A stretch of DNA of 64,000 nt from Puerhibacterium puerhi. GTDB lineage: Bacteria > Actinomycetota > Actinomycetes > Actinomycetales > Cellulomonadaceae. Below are positions 60,575 through 64,000 of this stretch, one piece after another. Positions within the stretch are counted from its first letter, which is position 1. Each line of letters starts with the position of its first letter. Under the pieces are notes generated by a model. The model did not search any database and had not been told where the DNA came from. It saw nothing but the letters and a program-made list of their open reading frames with translations. A program made the translations under genes and the position numbers. The DNA lies in NCBI RefSeq assembly GCF_009846865.1, contig NZ_WUWN01000002.1:1-64000 (forward strand), read 5' to 3'.

Positions 60575-62245
60575 ATGACGGGGAACGAGACCGAGGCAAT
60601 GACCGCGGCGGCGACCGACCGACGGGCCGACCCGGGCGAGGAGACCTTCGACGTCGTCGTGATCGGCGGGGGTCCGGTCGGGGAGAACGCCGCCGACCGG
60701 GCCGGGCGCACCGGGCTGTCGGTGGCGCTGGTCGAGGCCGAGCTGGTGGGCGGGGAGTGCTCCTACTGGGCCTGCATGCCCTCCAAGGCGCTCCTGCGCC
60801 CCGGCGCGGCCCGCGCGGCGGCCGCCGCCACGCCCGGCGTCGGCGGCGCCGGCCCGCTCGGGGACGGGCCGCTCGACGTCGAGGCGGTGCTGCGCTGGCG
60901 CGACGAGGCCACCAGCGGGTGGGACGACGCCGGGCAGGAGGCCTGGCTCAAGTCGGCCGGCATCACGCTGGTGCGCGGCCACGCCCGGCTGGCGAGGGAG
61001 CGGCTCGTCGAGGTGACGCCCGTCGACGCGGAGGTCGACGAGCTGGTCGGCGCCGGACGCGCGGACGGCGGCGGGGACGGGCACGGCAGCGGGGACGGAA
61101 ACGGTGATGCCGGCCGCGCGGCGGGCGTGGCCGGCGGCGCCCCGCGACGCCTGCGGGCGCGGCACGCCGTCGTCGTCGCCACCGGCAGCGTGCCCGTGCT
61201 GCCCGACGTGCCCGGGCTGGCCGAGGCGGCGCCGTGGGCCAGCCGCGAGGCCACCGCCGCCGCGACGGTGCCCGCGTCGCTCGTGGTGATCGGCGGCGGC
61301 GTGGTGGGCGCCGAGATGGCCACCGCCTACGCCGACCTCGGCTCGCGGGTGACGCTCCTGGCACGCGGCGGCCTGCTGTCGGGCGCGGAGCCGTTCGCGG
61401 GCGAGCTGGTGGGCCAGGCGCTGCGCGACCTGGGGGTCGACCTGCGCCTCGGCGCCGACGTGCGGTCCGTGTCCCGCAGCGAGCCGGGCGGCCCCGTCAC
61501 CGTGACGTTCGCCGTCGACGGCGGCGCCGAGCAGACGGTCACCGCCGCCGAGGTGCTCGTGGCCACCGGGCGCGTGCCGCGCACCGGCGACCTCGGCGTC
61601 GACGCGCTGGGCCTGGAGGCGGGCACGGCGCTCGCCGTCGACGACACCCTGGCCGTGCAGGGCGTGCCGGCCGGCCCCGACGGGCCGTGGCTGTACGCGT
61701 GCGGCGACGTGACCGGCCGCGCGCAGACCACCCACCAGGGCAAGTACCAGGGCCGGGTGGTGGGCGACGTGATCGCCGCCCGCTTCGGCGACGCCGGCGC
61801 GTCCGGTGCGCCGACGGCGGGCGAGCCCGCCCCCGCGCCGGGGCAGGAGCCCCGCCCCTGGTCGCGCTACGCCGCGACCGCTGACCACGCGGCGCGCACA
61901 CAGGTGGTGTTCACGCGGCCGCAGGTGGCCTGGGTGGGGCTGACCGAGCGTGAGGCCCGCGCCGCCGGGCTGCCGGTGCGGACGGTGGCCTACGAGCTGG
62001 GCGACGTCGCCGGGGCCAGCGTCACCGGCCGCGACTACGCGGGTCGCGCCCAGGTCGTCGTGGACACGGAGCGGCGGGTGCTGGTCGGTGCGACGTTCGT
62101 CGGGCCGGAGGCGGGGGAGATGCTGCACGCCGCGACGATCGCCGTCGTCGGGCAGGTGCCGCTGGACCGGCTCTGGCACGCGGTGCCCGCCTACCCCACG
62201 GTGAGCGAGGTGTGGCTGCGGTTCCTGGAGGCCTACGGCCTGTGA
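60575..62245 (+). CDS. FAD-dependent pyridine nucleotide-disulfide oxidoreductase (dihydrolipoamide dehydrogenase-like)
   Basis: 556 residues; typical members have ~460-480. FAD motif VVVIGGGPVGENAA, redox disulfide C62 and C67 (GGECSYWACMPSKALL), NAD motif VVIGGGVVGAEMA, then YACGDVTG. The C-terminal dimerisation domain ends AVPAYPTVSEVW, where lipoamide dehydrogenases carry the catalytic His in HAHPTLSE; here the His is replaced (AYPT). A Gly/Asp-rich insert lies at ~155-185 and another at ~410-430. It is thus probably active with a different substrate. ATG 60575 is preceded by GACCAT 6 nt upstream. Confidence 0.85.
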   Translation: MTGNETEAMTAAATDRRADPGEETFDVVVIGGGPVGENAADRAGRTGLSVALVEAELVGGECSYWACMPSKALLRPGAARAAAAATPGVGGAGPLGDGPLDVEAVLRWRDEATSGWDDAGQEAWLKSAGITLVRGHARLARERLVEVTPVDAEVDELVGAGRADGGGDGHGSGDGNGDAGRAAGVAGGAPRRLRARHAVVVATGSVPVLPDVPGLAEAAPWASREATAAATVPASLVVIGGGVVGAEMATAYADLGSRVTLLARGGLLSGAEPFAGELVGQALRDLGVDLRLGADVRSVSRSEPGGPVTVTFAVDGGAEQTVTAAEVLVATGRVPRTGDLGVDALGLEAGTALAVDDTLAVQGVPAGPDGPWLYACGDVTGRAQTTHQGKYQGRVVGDVIAARFGDAGASGAPTAGEPAPAPGQEPRPWSRYAATADHAARTQVVFTRPQVAWVGLTEREARAAGLPVRTVAYELGDVAGASVTGRDYAGRAQVVVDTERRVLVGATFVGPEAGEMLHAATIAVVGQVPLDRLWHAVPAYPTVSEVWLRFLEAYGL

Positions 62246-62267
62246 CGCGACCGCGCCCGGCACGCGG

Positions 62268-62306
62268 CCGCCCGGCGACCCGGCCGTGGCCGAGGGCGCC
62301 GGGCGG
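62268..62306. terminator. Hairpin between convergent oxidoreductase and ABC transporter genes
   Basis: CCGCCCGGCG (62268-62277) and CGCCGGGCGG (62297-62306) with a 19-nt loop, between two convergent genes. Confidence 0.55.
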
Positions 62307-62324
62307 AGCCGTGCGCGGTGCGGG

Positions 62325-63359
62325 TCAGGAGGTCGCGAGCGCGCCGTCCGAGCTGAACACGAGGCCGAGGGTGATCTCGCCCTTCTGCAGCGCGGCCTTG
62401 GTCAGCGGACCGCCGGCGTCGAGGGAGCGGAACTCGCTGAACGTCAGGCCGTAGGTCTCCTCGAGCCCCGGCTGGCAGAAGGGCCGGTCGGTGCACTCCG
62501 GGCCGGCGCCGAGCACCAGGCCCTCGCAGGCCTCGGCCAGGTCGGACAGGGTCCGCACGTCGTGCTCCTGCGCGAACGCCTGGGTCACGGCGTAGGCGTT
62601 CTGGTCCTGGGCGGCCGACGGCGTGCCGAAGACGAGGCCGGACTGCTCGCCGAGGCCGGTGAGCGCCTCCACCGTGGCGTCCAGGTCTCCGCTGGCGACC
62701 GGCTCGGCGTCGGCGCCGTTGACCTGCTTGTTGAGGAACTCCGCCAGCGTGCCGACGTACTCCGGCACCACCTGCACCTGCGAGCCGTCCTGCAGCGCGG
62801 GCAGGTAGGTCTCGCGGTTGCCGATCGTGGTCACGGTGACGTCGTAGCCGGCCGAGTCGAGCACCGCGGCGTAGATCGCCCCGAGCGTGGCGCTCTCCGC
62901 GAAGTCGGCGGCGCCCACGGCGACCGCGCGGCCCCCGCCGGCGCCGGCGTCGGTCGCGGCCAGGCCGGACTGCTCGACGAACTCGGCGGCGACCTCCTGC
63001 GAGCTGCGCCGCTCGACGTCGACCGCGCGGTTGAGCCGGATGAGCGTGTCGGTGTCCAGCGCGGCGGAGACCGAGTCCAGCAGCGGCACGAGGGCGGGGT
63101 CCGCGTCGGCGGTCGCGGCGTTCACCGCCGGGACGACGTTGTCGACCGTCTGCAGGTGCCGGTCGTCCTCGAGCACGACCAGCGCGTCGTCCGGGACGGG
63201 CTCGCACGTGGCGGCGACCGGGGCGGCCGAACCACCCGTCGTGGCCGAGGCGTCGGCGGAGCCGCCGGCGGAGCCGGGGGCGCCGCAGCCGGCGAGGGCG
63301 AGGATCGCCGCGGCGGCGGCCGCGAGGCTCGCGGCGCGGGCAGGGCGGGGGAGGGTCAT
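62325..63359 (-). CDS. Osmoprotectant (glycine betaine/choline) ABC transporter substrate-binding lipoprotein
   Basis: 344 residues. The lipoprotein signal has lipobox LAGC (Cys ~25), then a Ser/Gly linker. Residues ~115-340 are an OpuAC/ProX domain (AVAVGAADFAESATLGAIYAAVL, then VQVVPEYVGTLAEFLN and LGLVFSSDGA). The region at ~45-115 (LVVLEDDRHLQTVDNVVPAVNAATADADPALVPLLDSVSAAL) looks like a duplicated fragment of the C-terminal part of such a domain. Betaine or related solutes are the likely ligand. ATG 63359 follows CGGAG. It follows the permease gene on the same strand. Confidence 0.87.
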   Translation of the reverse strand: MTLPRPARAASLAAAAAAILALAGCGAPGSAGGSADASATTGGSAAPVAATCEPVPDDALVVLEDDRHLQTVDNVVPAVNAATADADPALVPLLDSVSAALDTDTLIRLNRAVDVERRSSQEVAAEFVEQSGLAATDAGAGGGRAVAVGAADFAESATLGAIYAAVLDSAGYDVTVTTIGNRETYLPALQDGSQVQVVPEYVGTLAEFLNKQVNGADAEPVASGDLDATVEALTGLGEQSGLVFGTPSAAQDQNAYAVTQAFAQEHDVRTLSDLAEACEGLVLGAGPECTDRPFCQPGLEETYGLTFSEFRSLDAGGPLTKAALQKGEITLGLVFSSDGALATS

Positions 63360-63412
63360 CGTCTGCTCCGGTTCTGTGGGTCCCGTCGTGGCGCGCGTGG
63401 CCGCGTGCCGCC

Positions 63413-63442
63413 GGTGGCGGGCCCATTCGACCGTGCGCCACC
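63413..63442 (-). promoter_or_regulatory. Intercistronic hairpin between permease and binding-protein genes
   Basis: GGTGGCG (63413-63419) and CGCCACC (63436-63442) with a 16-nt loop, in the 140-nt gap between permease and substrate-binding protein. It may stabilise mRNA or reduce read-through; the rest of the gap shows nothing clear. Confidence 0.4.
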
Positions 63443-63499
63443 GACAACGGCAACACGGACGGCGCGCCGGGCAGTCCCGCCGCCCGGCCGCACCGCAGG

Positions 63500-64000
63500 T
63501 CAGCGCGCCGCGGTGGCGGCCGCGCGAGCCCGCAGGGGCCGCGGCACCGCGAACCGCTGCGCGAGGGCGAGCAGCCCGTCGACCACCAGGCACAGCGCGG
63601 CGACCAGCAGGCCGCCGGCGAGCACCTGGCCGTAGCGCTGCGTGCCCATGCCGAAGGCGATGACGTGGCCCAGGCCGCCGCCGCCGGCCAGGGCGGCGAG
63701 CGGGACGGTGGCGACCACCTGCACCACCGCGGTGCGCACCCCGGCGGCCAGCAGCGGCACGGCGAGCGGCAGCTCCACCTGCCACAGCACCCGCCCGCCC
63801 GGCATGCCGAGGCCGCGGGCGGCGTCGCGCGCAGCCGGGTCGGCGCCCCGCACCCCCTCGTAGGCCCCGACCAGCAGCACGGGCACGGCGAACAGCGCGG
63901 CCGCCAGCACCGTGGCCGTGTCACCGAAGAGCCCGGCGGTGGCCAGCAGCAGGATGACCGCGAGCGTGGGCAGCGCCCGGGACGTGTTGGAGAGCGCGAC
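63500..64000 (-). CDS. Osmoprotectant ABC transporter permease, C-terminal part (start outside window)
   Basis: Open to the window edge; 166 residues are visible. The visible part includes NTSRALPTLAVILLLATAGLF and GADPAARDAARGLGMPGGRVLWQVELPLAVPLL, the EAA loop of OpuCB/ProW-type permeases, and a C-terminal helix. It forms the membrane channel with the binding protein that follows 140 nt downstream. Upstream genes (ATPase, second permease) are expected beyond the window. Confidence 0.88.
   Translation of the reverse strand, partial: VALSNTSRALPTLAVILLLATAGLFGDTATVLAAALFAVPVLLVGAYEGVRGADPAARDAARGLGMPGGRVLWQVELPLAVPLLAAGVRTAVVQVVATVPLAALAGGGGLGHVIAFGMGTQRYGQVLAGGLLVAALCLVVDGLLALAQRFAVPRPLRARAAATAAR

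Overview
The window is very GC-rich (well over 70 percent by eye) and its gene order is typical of Actinobacteria. Examples are prfB-ftsE-ftsX-smpB-ssrA, and DUF3039/helicase, nicotinate phosphoribosyltransferase, clpS, DUF2017, murI, MBL hydrolase, rph-rdgB. With the GH20/amino-sugar locus and the Tad pilus genes, the best fit is a Micrococcales member of the Cellulomonas/Cellulosimicrobium type; that placement is inference. I annotate 68 protein genes (both window ends are truncated), a tmRNA, three tRNAs, and many leaderless promoters and hairpin terminators. No phage, IS transposase or CRISPR array was seen.

Region by region: 1-3.8 kb has the birA tail, an Rv1264-type adenylyl cyclase, an SRAP abasic-site protein and a Bcr/CflA exporter. 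3.8-6.4 kb has a secreted GlpQ-type phosphodiesterase with an apparent frameshift, then an LCP cell-wall ligase. 6.4-10.8 kb has an aminotransferase, a methyltransferase, and a TetR regulator divergent from a DUF4260/SRPBCC pair with clear operators between them. 10.9-15.7 kb is a compact Tad/Flp pilus locus (cpaF, tadB, tadC, a small pilin-like protein, two TadE-like proteins, one TadG-like protein). 15.8-21.5 kb has small membrane proteins, a GT-C-like membrane protein, an SDR, an SDR fused to a helical domain, and an ankyrin protein. 21.5-27.8 kb is prfB, ftsE with a long tail, ftsX, an M23 hydrolase, smpB and ssrA.

28.6-41.9 kb is the accessory heart of the window. It holds a GH20 hexosaminidase, a D-aminoacylase-like hydrolase, a D-serine-dehydratase-like PLP enzyme and RidA. 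After a divergent DUF4349 lipoprotein come a ROK repressor, a DasA-like ABC sugar importer, a ROK kinase and NagB. Together they look like salvage of amino sugars and N-acyl-D-amino acids, plausibly from cell wall or chitin. The 41.9-42.3 kb gap holds a striking 30-bp inverted repeat.

42.3-50.9 kb is the conserved housekeeping block, including an Rv1339-like MBL enzyme whose mycobacterial homologue has been reported as a cAMP phosphodiesterase. 51-57 kb has an ABC-F protein, a DUF4916/NUDIX protein, thioredoxin, cytochrome oxidase subunit I, tRNA-Leu, Bcp and a GroES-like protein. 57-64 kb has two tRNA-Lys genes, trmB, a 10-copy 9-bp repeat, DUF485/actP, a flavin disulfide oxidoreductase and an osmoprotectant ABC transporter that runs off the end.

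Across the window about 18 transcription units share one start layout: a TAnnnT hexamer 5-8 nt before the start codon, which is the mark of leaderless mRNAs. Genes inside operons mostly use ATGA or GTGA overlaps or a GGAGG site.
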